Below are positions 22,083-32,999 of a stretch of DNA of 64,000 bases, piece by piece. Source of the DNA: Sipunculus nudus (Eukaryota > Annelida > Sipuncula > Golfingiida > Sipunculidae); NCBI GenBank assembly GCA_026874595.1, contig CM049320.1:42296714-42360713 (forward strand). Direction: 5' to 3'. Positions within the stretch are counted from its first letter, which is position 1, and each line of letters opens with the position of its first letter. Both the position numbers and the translations under genes were made by a program. Under the pieces are notes generated by a model, which was not told the DNA's origin, searched no databases, and saw nothing but the letters and a program-made list of their open reading frames with translations.

Positions 22083-22340
22083 AAAAATCTAACTGGAGAT
22101 AAGAGATTGGCTGGATACATTTTCAAAGAATTTGATATGGTAAATGAAATCATATTTTTATGAAAATATGTTATGTTGAACATCGCTGAGCCCGTCAATC
22201 CACCAGTAAAGGAACCTGTTATCTTACATTTTAGCACAGTAGCGCTGAGATGTGCTCTCGTCAACCGCATTCCCCTTATCACGCACACAAACTAAGCACT
22301 CACATGGTCGGGCAATCCCGTTGCGCTAAAGTTCCTAGTA
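22083..22340. repeat. Repeat block B, copy 2
   Basis: Partner of 20390-20660 in the same orientation. It retains ACGCACACAAACTAAGCACTCACATGGTCGGGCAATCCCG with a few changes from copy 1. Confidence 0.65.
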
Positions 22341-22463
22341 GCATTATATTATGTGGTACATTTAATGGCTGGTTATTTTTTTTTTAAATATCACGCACTT
22401 CCAAAGTAATTTCCTGTTCAAAAGCTGAGCCATTGTTTTCCGATTAGACAGCCGCTACATTCA

Positions 22464-23271
22464 GACAGTGTGGAAAACCCGGACACCACGGACCCCGAAT
22501 CCTGGACCCCTAGAAAATTTTGAAATTATTAAAACTCTTATGGCAATTTGTCCATATATTTTAGCAGGAACGTATCCAAGGATATATTTTATATTAAGTT
22601 TGGTTAAAAACATAAAATTTAGTCTGTTTTGCGACATAATTTGATAACTAACACTTACGGACCCTAGCGCACGGACCTCACGGATTACATGGACCCCTTT
22701 TCCTCCCTGTTTACCTTTTCTTTAGTACATATTTTCACATCACCTTTAGCCATAACACCCATATGATTTATTATTGTGTTTTAATTATATCATTTCCGAC
22801 TTTACATTGCATGGTTGTTATGAATGGAACACGAAACCTGATGTTATGTGGAAGAGCTTTGATATAACAGTCTCAGGTCCGCAACGACTGTTTGTGCACT
22901 TCAAATTAATCTCACCAATGGGTCCGCACTATTTTATTTTCATTTAAAACAACAAATTATTACATTAAATGTGGGACATGAGTGCAATTTTTCCGCTCTT
23001 TGAGTCATAAATAAAAACATATTAGCGGTGGGTACTGGGGTCCGTCAAAATGGATCAGTCATCAAAGTCAAGTAAATGAGGTCCGTCTTCATCGAAAACT
23101 TTTTGTCAACTTAAATCTTTCAGTGAACCGGTAATTCAGAAAAACTGCAACATTTAGGGACGTTGCTCTCTTCTTATATCAGCAATAGGGGTGTTTTTAT
23201 CGGTATAAATAATGGAAAATGAGAAAATTGTTTTTTTTTGGTTCATGGGGTCGAGGTTTTTACACACTGCC
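22464..23271. mobile_element. Non-autonomous hAT-like element with mirrored GGACC/GGTCC motifs
   Basis: The left end GACAGTGTGGAAAACCCGGA and right end GGTCGAGGTTTTTACACACTGCC are inverted repeats of the CAGTG...CACTG type seen in hAT elements. The left third has five GGACC motifs in one orientation (22488-22700). The right part has four GGTCC motifs (22883-23094) in the other, forming subterminal inverted repeats. No transposase frame. Flanking bases (CATTC on both sides) only roughly match, so the 8-bp target duplication is unproven. Confidence 0.5.
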
Positions 23272-23367
23272 ATGCATTCACTACCGTTCGGGTAATTTTG
23301 ATTCTTTTTAACATACTCCTCACGCGATGTCTCCTTAGAGACACATAGGCCTTGTCACTATCCGTAT

Positions 23368-23525
23368 TATTTCAGGCCAGTGACCGCGAAATGCACGAAA
23401 ACCCAAAAAAGAGCCCCCAGAGAAAGCACGGTCCCGCAACATACACTCTGTGGCCGCGTTGTGTTACCAGGCCCGAACGCACAAAGAAAAGGGGCACCCG
23501 TAAGGGGCAAATATTGAAAATAATA
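23368..23525. repeat. Repeat block C, copy 2
   Basis: Partner of 21425-21560. It runs directly into a (TA)n tract (23530-23570). Confidence 0.7.
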
Positions 23526-23526
23526 A

Positions 23527-23573
<47 letters not shown>

Positions 23574-23589
23574 TAAAGCCATCCTTATC

Positions 23590-23670
23590 ATACTGCCGCC
23601 TAATGGAAAGCATACTCAATAGAGCAATGTGAAATATGGCTTGTCCATGGGCCCACAATCCATATATATA
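23590..23670. repeat. Repeat block A, copy 2, interrupted by a pogo-type insertion
   Basis: Partner of 19785-19876. The TATATA following CACAATCCA is broken at 23671 by the CAGGGAACCCC end of a transposon and resumes after 24877. Confidence 0.65.
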
Positions 23671-24877
23671 CAGGGAACCCCGCCTTGCGACCACCCCACA
23701 ATTGCGACCACCCCACAATTACGACCATTTTGCTAAGTCCCGATTTTTTTTTAGTTTATTTATGTTTGAAAATGACTCAAAATTACGAACACCCCTGAAT
23801 TCAGAATAACGACCAGATTTCCTGGCCCCAGCGCTAATGCGACCCCGCTAATGCGACCACCGCCGAGAAGTACTGAAACAACATTTGTCACGAGTCAATG
23901 GCTACGTCTTGTCACAGGCGCCTTAACGAAAGATCAAAGCGGGTGACAAGGTTTCTTAACCCGAGTGTTAATCTGGTCCCGCATATCTTCCCGACTCGGT
24001 GTCCTTCGCTGAGATTCTTTGAGGTGTAGGTTATAGATCAAAGAGGGTAACCATCGGCCTGATTACATAATGAGCCGGTCTGACCTGGGGTCAGATGCTA
24101 ATTGCCCCTCAGTGATCACCTGTATTACAGCTAAGTGTGGGGTTGCGGGCTTAATATTTCAACTCATCACATATTGTTCGATCCTCATTGGTAAAATTAA
24201 CGACCTAGTTAATCCTAAATGTGTTCATACCTTACTGACACTGAGTCAGTAAAATGTATAAATAAAGCTTGCATGGGGGGAAAATCCCTCACATTAACTT
24301 GCCTTTTCTGATAGATCATTGTCAGTTTATTTCTCTACTGGTTAAGTTTGCATTAAATTTCTTGTTGTTAGGCAACCATGCCTCTGAAAGAGCTCTCCTT
24401 GAAGGATAAAGTGGCGTTAATCAAGGCGGCAACACCACGCGCAGTCAGCACCAAATGGCTCAGCAGTTTAGCGTCGGGAAAACTCAAGTGCACGCAATAT
24501 ATGCTCAAGCGGAAGGCTAAATATATGACAGCCACGTATTATGTTCAATATGCATTCAGTAGGTTGTAATCGTATTGCCTTAGTGTTATTATTTGTTAAT
24601 CATCAGTCACTACGTATGTGTACATGTATATTAATTTTTATCATGAATAAATATGTTCAGCTACACACAAAAAAAAACATTCATAATAAGGGTCTTCCGC
24701 TAAGTAAAATATTTTGTTATAATTCACATTAAAGATATGCAATAGATAAACTCTGATACACATAAAATATTAGCGTGTTATATGCGACCACGGTAAGAGT
24801 TTCACAAATACGACCACCCCCAAATTACGACCACTTTGCTCAGTCCCCAGGGTGGTCGTAATTGTGGGGTTCCACTG
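23671..24877 (+). mobile_element. Pogo/Tigger-type transposon, 1.2 kb, degenerate
   Basis: The left end CAGGGAACCCCGCCTTGCGA and right end TAATTGTGGGGTTCCACTG are imperfect inverted repeats inserted in a TA run. Both ends carry repeated ACGACCACCCC-type subterminal motifs. The CAG...CTG ends and TA target are diagnostic of pogo/Tigger elements. A transposase remnant lies at 24378-24569. At 1.2 kb it is too short to encode a whole transposase (normally 450-600 residues). Confidence 0.75.
24378..24569 (+). pseudogene. CENP-B-type helix-turn-helix fragment of pogo/Tigger transposase
   Basis: A 63-residue frame beginning MPLKELSLKDKVALIKAA and containing KCTQYMLKRKAKYM. The spacing fits the first CENP-B-type DNA-binding helix-turn-helix (LSLKxKxxxIK ... 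K(S/T)Q..xILKRKxxxL), with degraded middle residues. It ends after the first DNA-binding unit. No DDE catalytic domain follows before the right inverted repeat, so the product cannot transpose. The position inside CAG...CTG ends supports the assignment. Confidence 0.5.
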
Positions 24878-24921
24878 TATATACATATATATAAAGGGGT
24901 TCGTTCTCCTTTTCATCCACA

Positions 24922-25555
24922 GTAGCGATCACTCTTTGTCCGTCGTCTCTTTGTCTGTCCGTCGTGCCGTATGTCTGTCCTTCCGTCGGTTAACAGGGCA
25001 CAAATCGTAACCGCTAGACCTGGAATCTTCTAACTTGACATCCAGGGATTTTTATAAAAAAAAATCTCCTTAAAACCGTAAATTAGGTCTCTGTTACCAA
25101 TATCCTCCGGGCTTTGGAATTATCTACCATAAATTTGATAACAAAGATCCAGTATCTGAACAACTAACACATTGATCACCATAATTCTTTACTTGCATAT
25201 TCATCATAAAGTGTTTCATCTGTTCCTGCACACTCGTGGCGCCACCTGGATTTTTTTTTTATTTTTACACTTTTTTTTTCGCTCTGTTTTTGAGACCTTT
25301 AAAGATGTGGTCATATGTTAATAGGGCACCTATCGTACTATTTGACCTAGAATCTTGCATCTTAAGTTGACATTCAGGGAGGTCCATGAAAAATCATCTC
25401 CTTTGAAACCCGATATTAGGTCTCTGTAACTCATATTCCCCGAGCTATGCTTCAGTTGAATGGGGATCCCACCTACAAAATTTGGCATTCAGATGATAAA
25501 ATTCCTTTAGTGAATGTCTTCCTATTCAGCTGTGCGTCACGACCCCTGAGTCACT
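24922..25555 (+). mobile_element. AGCTCAGCTGACT element, 5'-truncated copy
   Basis: Starts at AGTAGCGATCACTCTTTGTCCGTCGTC without the terminal AGCTCAGCTGACT, directly after the pogo-type element. It continues through GGGCACAAATCGTAACC, CATCCAGGGAT, TTAGGTCTCTGTTACC, GCGCCACCTGGATTTTTT and GCGTCACGACCCCTGAGTCAC. About 1.8 internal units remain. Confidence 0.7.
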
Positions 25556-26852
25556 TTTTAAATTGTATCAGACCAATTTTTAGGCCCGGAAAACCCCGAA
25601 ACCAACCTAACCCCACCCTTTTTCCGGAAATGGGAACCTTGTATTTTTTTTTGGTATTTTGTCATCAATCCTCTTAGGTTGAACCTTTCTTCACATTGAC
25701 TGGCCACGCACGTGGGTCAGAGCCTTTGTCAGATGTCAGAGCAAACATGCTTAAATCCCTCACTGAAAGCAAGGTAAATCACATGCATAATCGGCCCCTA
25801 CCTTGCACTGCATGGAGGTGACCACAAAGGAAATCCGTTCTTTGCCGAAAGCTGTTCGGCTGTTTCCTGTGGTAATCAGAAAAAAACGCAAAAATCAAGC
25901 AAAAGGACGTGTACATTAAAAATCAGGGGGAGGGTAAAAGTTACTGTCTGCTCAATCTACTCAATCCGAACGAAGTACAAAATCTTTTCCTGTACTCAGG
26001 TTAACTGTTAACGCTGTTAACTGGTTGTTGTACGTTTATAATATTACGAAGCAACTGAAGCCTACAAGTAAAATCAAGGGCGAGTGGCAGTCCCATCAAG
26101 GTGTCCTTTGATGCTCAATGCGTGCTAACATATAACTTTGGCCTGGACATAAGTTTAATAGTTACAATTAAAAAAATTAAGTATTTCTTAACAGGACGCC
26201 CTCCAAAGATAATTATGACTTTTTGTCATAGACAGGTGTACGTCGTATATTTCAATTTCGCTCAAAGACTTTTTTTTTATTTAATTTACTACAAACTTTA
26301 TTCATTTACACAAGCCTTATTTATCTTTATAATGCACTAAGTTCAGTGTTTTACTTATTTATTTGTTTAATAACTTATTTCCATAAATGATTTTCTTTCC
26401 AAAATAAAATTAAAGCCAATTTTATTTTAACTGTAGCATATGATATTAAAGCAAGAATTCAGAACTTAAATTATGCTAAACATATAAAATTCAGTAACTT
26501 TCATAATGTAATCGATCCGATTGAACCATCAATCATCGGATTCATATGAAACGGAGCTGGGATATGAGGATGTCTGTTCACCGATGACATATATTACATT
26601 CCTATCAGATCCAAAAAAAAGAAATATGGGGGGGGGGGGGCGGGGGGGGGGGGGAAATAAACAAACTTAAAAAAACCTTGAAAATGGTATGGTGCTTAAA
26701 TTATGAAGACGAAGAAAACTACTGTGTTGATATTAAGTGTTTATATATATTCAAAGTAATGCAAAATTCTCCCCAAGTATCCTCGTTAAAACAAGCTGTC
26801 GGGATTTTACAGGTATTATGCGTGTTATGTGTGAAAACTTCTCCCCAAAAGC

Positions 26853-26854
<2 letters not shown>

Positions 26855-26896
<42 letters not shown>
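26855..26896. repeat. (GA)n microsatellite
   Basis: About 20 GA repeats in an otherwise AT-rich stretch. Confidence 0.95.
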
Positions 26897-26897
<1 letters not shown>

Positions 26898-28677
26898 ATA
26901 AAGAATCATTCATAAATAAGTTATTACACCAAATATTCAAAATGCTCGCAAAAAAGAAATTTTCTGAAGAGGAATACATTTACTTTCACAAGGTATTTCT
27001 GAATCATAAATCAGAAAATTAATATTTATAAGAATCAACTCGAAGAGTATGGAAGGGAAGTAGTCAAGATATATGATAATGCTGTAATAAGCTATCATAA
27101 CCTGAAGGTTTAGTCAAGATACTGATAACATACGGTCAGCTACCTTATAATAATGAACGTAAGGGTAAACGTCACTGGTACTTGGGCAAAACTTTGTGAG
27201 TGACGCACTTGTCATTATATGGAACACCTATTGTTACAAATGTATCACCTGTCCCTATACAAACTGGCCGTATTCAACTGAACATCAGTGATGTCACTCA
27301 GGGAGATGGGATTACCAGGGCTGTGCTGGCGCCCACGACAATTTTTCATTTTGATTTACTTTATATTATATCCCCATGTATGCCCTTTCCTTTAACCAAT
27401 CTGTTTAACTTTTTTTGGTTGTTTACCGTTACGCAGGTCATTTTTTTCCCCATACTTTTACTGGAACCAGACTTAACAATTTTGTTTTGATTTGATGTAA
27501 TAGGCGACTTGTACATAGCAATGTCGGTGGTGTTTTTTAAAACAAAGCCACTATATATTTCCCATGACGCTGGCAGCGAAGCACACGTTCCATCAGTGAT
27601 AAGATAATGGTGGACAAAATAACAAACCGAGTAAGAAAAATACCCCCGAATCGTGACTAACATACAGAGCGACTTGTTTGGCAAATTCAGTTGGATGTTA
27701 TGTTGGGGACCACTGAAAATATGGATTTAGCAACAACCAAACCCCAAGTGTGCAATGCCCAACAGGGGTATAAATAGACGTGGTATTTCTTGTTCAATTT
27801 TTTTTTCAATGTCTCTTAAATGACCTATAGATGGCATTGTCTATTGAATGAGGATGAAGCTTGGGCCATAAACTGCACGGACTACGGAGCGGATGGACGT
27901 AGGATGTAGGTCAAATTTATCGCTTCCATTTCATTGTTAAAAGGAATACTTCTAAGGAGTTATTTAATAGTCAAGTTATTCAAAGGAGAATCGGACCTCA
28001 GGCCTTCCTGACGTTATGTAAAGAAGATATTAAAATATAAACCTCAGCGTCAATCGTTACTTTTGTGCCCTCTGACCTATAACCTGCTCAGAAGAGAGGG
28101 GCTGCCTTTAGTAAGCTTGACCACAGCTCAGCACGTCTGCCCACGTCTCCAAGGTCACGTAGATCAAACGCCCAGTATAATCCCTTCATTTTACCCGGGA
28201 AATGGAAAGATTAAACGAGGATCCGGTAATATTACCTGCCGTAGAGGAATGACACCCAGTCCCGGTGTTTACTAGTTGTGTGTGGTCCTTTGTATTTCAC
28301 AATCATGCACATTAATTAATACACATTAATCACTACAACTAAAAATAATTCAATAATAAACTTAATTAAATAAAAATTATAATGATAAACCCACGATAAT
28401 AAACTTCTACCTCTAGTAATACTAAAACAAGTAATAATAATAATTACAACGACAATGATAATATGACATGATGTTGTATTAGTCTTATATTTACTGTTTG
28501 AATTTTAACACTAATCAATGGTATGTATTATTCAAATATCATAACTGTACTCACAAATCAGATCCCTGATTATGCAAAGCATGCAAAAATATTCTAATAA
28601 GACTAAACGGGACATAATCAAGGGATATATAATGCCCATTCTTTCACAATATCCGTTCAGTTTTGCTGCGTACAAAA

Positions 28678-28815
28678 GTTTCCCAGCAAAACCAGCCCAG
28701 TACACAGTCTCTGTACCTCGCATGCGGCTGTTAAACCCCTTGTTATGACTCTGCGTGTTGGTAAACACAGTCACGTGTGTCTGTTTACCATAACAAAGGA
28801 GGTCCGATTGTGAGC
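28678..28815. repeat. Dispersed repeat fragment related to 61425-61540
   Basis: TTTCCCAGCAAAACCAGCCCAGTACAC, TTGGTAAACACAGTC and TCTGTTTACCATAAC match CCCAGCAAAACGATCCCGGTACAC, TCGGTAAACAGAGTC and TATTAACCATAAC at 61.4 kb. The GTAAACA/TGTTTAC pair can form a hairpin. Confidence 0.5.
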
Positions 28816-29149
28816 CGCAACACGTGAAGTTTCAGCCAGCAGAAACATGTTTTACCTTTTTTAGGCTAAGTCAGTCAGAGCATCCCTTAATTGATACGCG
28901 TTTGGCCCGAGCGGTACACGCGTTGTTTATGTTTACCCCTGCGTCCGCGCCCGGTGCGCTGTTTTTAACACTTGTTTACAGAAAACGGTTTCATTGCAAT
29001 ATTTTGGCAGGTACAACTTTATTTTAAAGGGAAGAAGTTATTTTTCGTGTTAATTCAACATGCTTTAAAGGTGATTGGGCCCCTTTAAGCAATGTCAAAT
29101 TAACATATTCCTTCAAACGCTCAAGGCAGCTAGCAACTGTGGAGTGATC

Positions 29150-29400
29150 ACCCCTATCTGTCTACCCCTCGGCCTGTCTCTCCCACTCTCTGCCAGACTG
29201 TCGCTACCCCCCCCCCCCCCCTGACATTTCCTGTCTCTCCGCTCCTTGGTCTGTCCCTCACTGCCTGTGTGCCCCCCCCCCCCCCAAACCCCACCCCTTC
29301 CTTTCTTTCTGCCTGTCTGTCCCTCCCGAACAGTTTGTCCCTCTGCATGTCCGTCCAAATGTATGTCTGTCTCAGTGTGTTTGTCCCTGTCTCTGTCAAC
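29150..29400. repeat. Pyrimidine-rich CTGTCTGTCC low-complexity tract with poly-C runs
   Basis: Degenerate (CTGTC)n over about 250 bp with two poly-C runs (29207-29221, 29272-29285). It forces long spurious open frames on both strands. Confidence 0.8.
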
Positions 29401-29479
29401 CTGTTTATTTGTTAACATAATTTTTAAAAAAATGGGAGAGGCAGTGGGCCTTGCTAGTTGACTTATAATGTTTGACTGC

Positions 29480-30370
29480 ATGATGCGTATTTAGAACCGA
29501 CCACTTGATTAATTTTGTATATCTTAAAACATATATTTAAATCATCTTTTATATCTTCCTTACATCCATACAGCCTTTATACGTCTTACAATGAAAATAT
29601 ATGCAACGAGTCAAAAACCTTCGAAAATCTGAATGCCCCAGCGTCTCATTTCGGTTCGCATCATTCCTGACCTGCATGGTCTTAAAAAAAACCCTACCGA
29701 TGTATTAGCACCACGAGCACAACGCCACATAATAACAAAAACATAAGCCAACATTCCTGAACCCATAAATCGACAATGAATCCGTTTCATTTACGCTCAT
29801 TCACAAATCGCATTTATAAATGTGATATCATCAGTAAATTATTCTAAGATGACGACCCAGCAAGACATATTGCATGTACATCATCGTCATCATATTGGGT
29901 AAGTAAATGCAAGATTGAAGTTTAAGTGACTATACTTAGTCGATAACTTTAAGTGTCGTTTAATAAAAAAAATACATGTATATGTATTACGAAACTTTGG
30001 TTACGTTACCCTCATATTTGCCCGAGGGCAGTCAGACTGACACAATGGTTATGTAGCAGAGCCGATTAAAACGGTTAACGTTTACCGTTGTGACAGTCTG
30101 ACAGCACTCAACGAATATGGAGGTAACGTAAATAAACATTCTCTAGTTGCATTAAAATCTGCTGTACCCATCACGTGCATGTTTATCATCTTATTTAGTT
30201 CATATCCTCTAGTAAACCTTGTATCTGAAATATTATATAGTCATGACATTTCAAACTGAACGCTCTTTTCATCACCTGTTGAGCAAGAGGATAAGTGGTT
30301 TTGGAATCATACGCCATCATTTTAAACGGCTATTTTCATCGTTTCCAAGTGTGTTTGTTCGAGACATATA
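29480..30370. other. Unassigned AT-rich DNA
   Basis: No supported gene. A weak exon-like piece, ATGACGACCCAGCAAGAC... to a GTAAGT at 29895, is open for 17 codons but nothing links to it. Confidence 0.3.
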
Positions 30371-30372
30371 CA

Positions 30373-30375
<3 letters not shown>

Positions 30376-30436
<61 letters not shown>
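30376..30436. repeat. (TA)n microsatellite with flanks shared with 31538
   Basis: About 30 TA units followed by ATACAATATAATG..TATAATTTC.T.AAG, GACTTCATTTGAATCGAGTGAAATTA and GATGGCATCT. The same flank follows the TA tract at 31538-31580, so the pair are two copies of one TA-anchored repeat. Confidence 0.75.
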
Positions 30437-30439
<3 letters not shown>

Positions 30440-31533
30440 CAATATAATGTCTTATAATTTCTTAAAGACATATCGACTTCATTTGAATCGAGTGAAATTA
30501 CATGTATTTGCTAAATGGCATCTGCTGGAAAGTCAAATCTTGGCAATCGCAATATATGTAGCTGATCCCGAGGTGCTGCTGTGTGTGTAAACAAAAGACT
30601 TCTTGCGTCCGACGCACAGACATACCATACCCGTGCATTATTTGGTTGATTTAGCAACTGGGGCCAAAGAGATTGGGCGAAGGGACTATTTCTTAGATCT
30701 CAACATTTCGTGACAGCTGCATATTTTTGTTAGTAAATCTTTACCCAACTAGATTGATCTTCTTGAATATAACAGCTGTACACACGCGCTTACAGTTACT
30801 CAGGGACAAAAAAAAAGTTATTCCTCTTGTCCCGGCAAATAATACAATATATATATCAAAGCCTAACAATACCTCCCACTGCTCTTTGGCATTGCCATGT
30901 TACTTTATTACAGAATTGGTTTTACGAAGGCTGAATTCCATTTAATTACGTCTGCTTTACAAGTTACTCTTTATGAAATAGAACTAAAGAAAGAGTAATT
31001 GAACCAACGCTAAATTTGACTAGTCCTTTCGAATGGCTGGATTAGTTATATCGATAAAAGCGGACGTGTTGCTGTTTACAAACGATATAATGGAACAGAT
31101 ATTAAATGTCACTGGTTATTTCCAGTGTATTTGGACTATTCATAGCTTAAATAAAATTGTTTGCGCCCATCTGGGTGACCTCTTTAGAATATCAAACTCC
31201 TTTGCGACAAAGTTGCTTTAATACCCTCCCTTTAACATAAGTTTTCTCCACTTTGACTGTGCCTAAAAATAAAATGTATTAGTATGACACTAAACGAAAC
31301 ACATTTTTCCCCAATGTACTTTCCAATTTTCAACTTTTCGGTCCATTGTGTATGCTAAAATTATTTGAACCTCACCACAGATGAACGATTTATTGATAAC
31401 TTATTGGATAACACACTTATTTGTATTTCCCACATTAACATCCACCCCCCCCCCCCGGTCGGAGTTCAAACTTTTTACGAAAAAAAAGTGAACGGCCTAC
31501 CTGCATATATATCTAAGAGAAGGATTTAATTAA

Positions 31534-31537
<4 letters not shown>

Positions 31538-31586
<49 letters not shown>

Positions 31587-31740
31587 ACAATATAATCCCC
31601 TATGATATAATTTCCTGAAGGGATAGCAACTTCGTTTGAATCGAGTGAAATTATTTGCTAGATGGCATCTTTTTGGAAAGTCCAATCTGGGAAATTGCAA
31701 TATTTGAAAGGTAACATATTTGCATTCATGATATTGTCTT
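31538..31740. repeat. Second copy of the TA-anchored repeat
   Basis: (TA)n at 31538-31580, then TTTGAATCGAGTGAAATTA and GATGGCATCTTTTTGGAAAGTC. These match 30440-30530 (TTTGAATCGAGTGAAATTA, GGCATCTGCTGGAAAGTC). The two copies are 1.16 kb apart in the same orientation. Confidence 0.7.
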
Positions 31741-32049
31741 TTACCAAATATCTCAGGAAGAGTTGTAGCTATCAGCACCATACTAAAAGGCACTTCCTGT
31801 AACTGATCATGTATAAGTTATCTGTAAATAAGCGGCAAGTATTGACCTGATTTCAGCAAACAGAAAAGACAGTTTCTACTTTTCTATACAGGACTCCGAT
31901 TTAGCTACCATATCACAAATAGCTCCTGAGAGACATATAACATGGGTAATAATTGAATATTATTATTACTTTACATCTGTCTTCATTGATATTATAATTT
32001 TGCCATTTGATGTGATCGCATGAATAATGTAATGACCCATCAAGTAAAG

Positions 32050-32227
32050 TAACCCGAGAAATTACGACCAACAACGAGACCTGGATAAAATGGTCGCATT
32101 TTCGAGGTGGTCGTCTAAGCGAGGTCCTTTATATCTAACGACCAAAACAGCATCGGTACCTTGAACAAGGGGTCGTTATTTTGAGGTAGTCGCAAAACTG
32201 AGGTGATCGTTAAGCGATGTTTTACTG
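32050..32227. mobile_element. Pogo/Tigger-type right-end fragment
   Basis: Repeated GTCGxxAxxxGAGGT motifs ending in GAGGTGATCGTTAAGCGATGTTTTACTG. Read inverted this is CAGTAAAACATCGCTTAACG, like other CAGT(A/G)AA ends here. The left end was not found. Confidence 0.45.
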
Positions 32228-32266
32228 AATACAAGGAATGGCTGCAATATTAGCTGTAGATGGTTT

Positions 32267-32320
32267 CACCTATGTTGGATGTTAGATATTGTACATGTGT
32301 TGGATGTTAGATATTGTACA
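32267..32320. repeat. 25-bp tandem duplication
   Basis: TGTTGGATGTTAGATATTGT occurs twice head to tail, with only short linkers between. Confidence 0.8.
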
Positions 32321-32424
32321 TATCATTTTTAACATGATCAACACTAGGTTCTATCAAATCCAATATGGTAAAACCATATAGGTTTAGAAAACCAGAGGAC
32401 ATCACATGCACAAGTACAGAAGCG

Positions 32425-32720
32425 TCAGCCCGGGGGGGGGGGGGGTATATATCTCCACCCTGATATTCAGAGACTAATATTTATATATTGGAAATGAAAT
32501 AATAAATTGATAATTAAGATTCAAAACTTTGGTTCATTTTCTGAATCAACTATGAAATATGATATATCTAAACTTGGTTGGAATTATCATACACTGGAAA
32601 CATACTTATTTTTTAAAACCCTGTACACAAAGACGAACAAACACACACACACATCGAGTTATGTAAGAGAATACAAAACAAGCCTGAAGTACGCACAAAG
32701 ATTAAGGGACTACGGTGGAT
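32425..32720 (+). mobile_element. GGGGCGTCAAT MITE family, copy with decayed ends
   Basis: A poly-G run is followed by ATATTCAGAGACTAATATTTATATATTGGAAATGAAAT, TTTGGTTCATTTTCTGAATCAACTATGAAATAT and an (AC)n tail near 32641-32654. This is the same order as at 16.2 and 46.4 kb. Confidence 0.6.
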
Positions 32721-32999
32721 GATTTAAAATATAATAATACCTCGAGATCTAAAAAAAATACTGACCCCGTTTGTGATGTAGCAGCCATTCGATGCTTCAT
32801 TGGTGAGATGCACTGCAAAGTAAATATAACAACAGACAGGATACAGGATGAATATCTTCATGATGAACCGTGACTGACATTAATTAATTCTGCCATGTTT
32901 CATGAGTTTAAATCGTTTAAAATTCAGATTAATTTACAAAAGGTCTAGGCTATAGTAATGGACATTTGTCCCTTCGTTACCATGACATAAATCATAACC

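Larger units (their letters stand above)
25560..29090. other. Unassigned, mostly AT-rich DNA
   Basis: Scattered open frames below 120 codons, without splice-site or family support. Contains a poly-G pair (26630-26655), a (GA)n tract (26855-26896) and a possible dispersed-repeat fragment at 28678-28815. I see no gene. Confidence 0.35.

Noticed and set aside
29113-29481. Overlapping long frames on both strands
   Set aside because: Produced by a CTGTC-rich low-complexity tract and poly-C runs.
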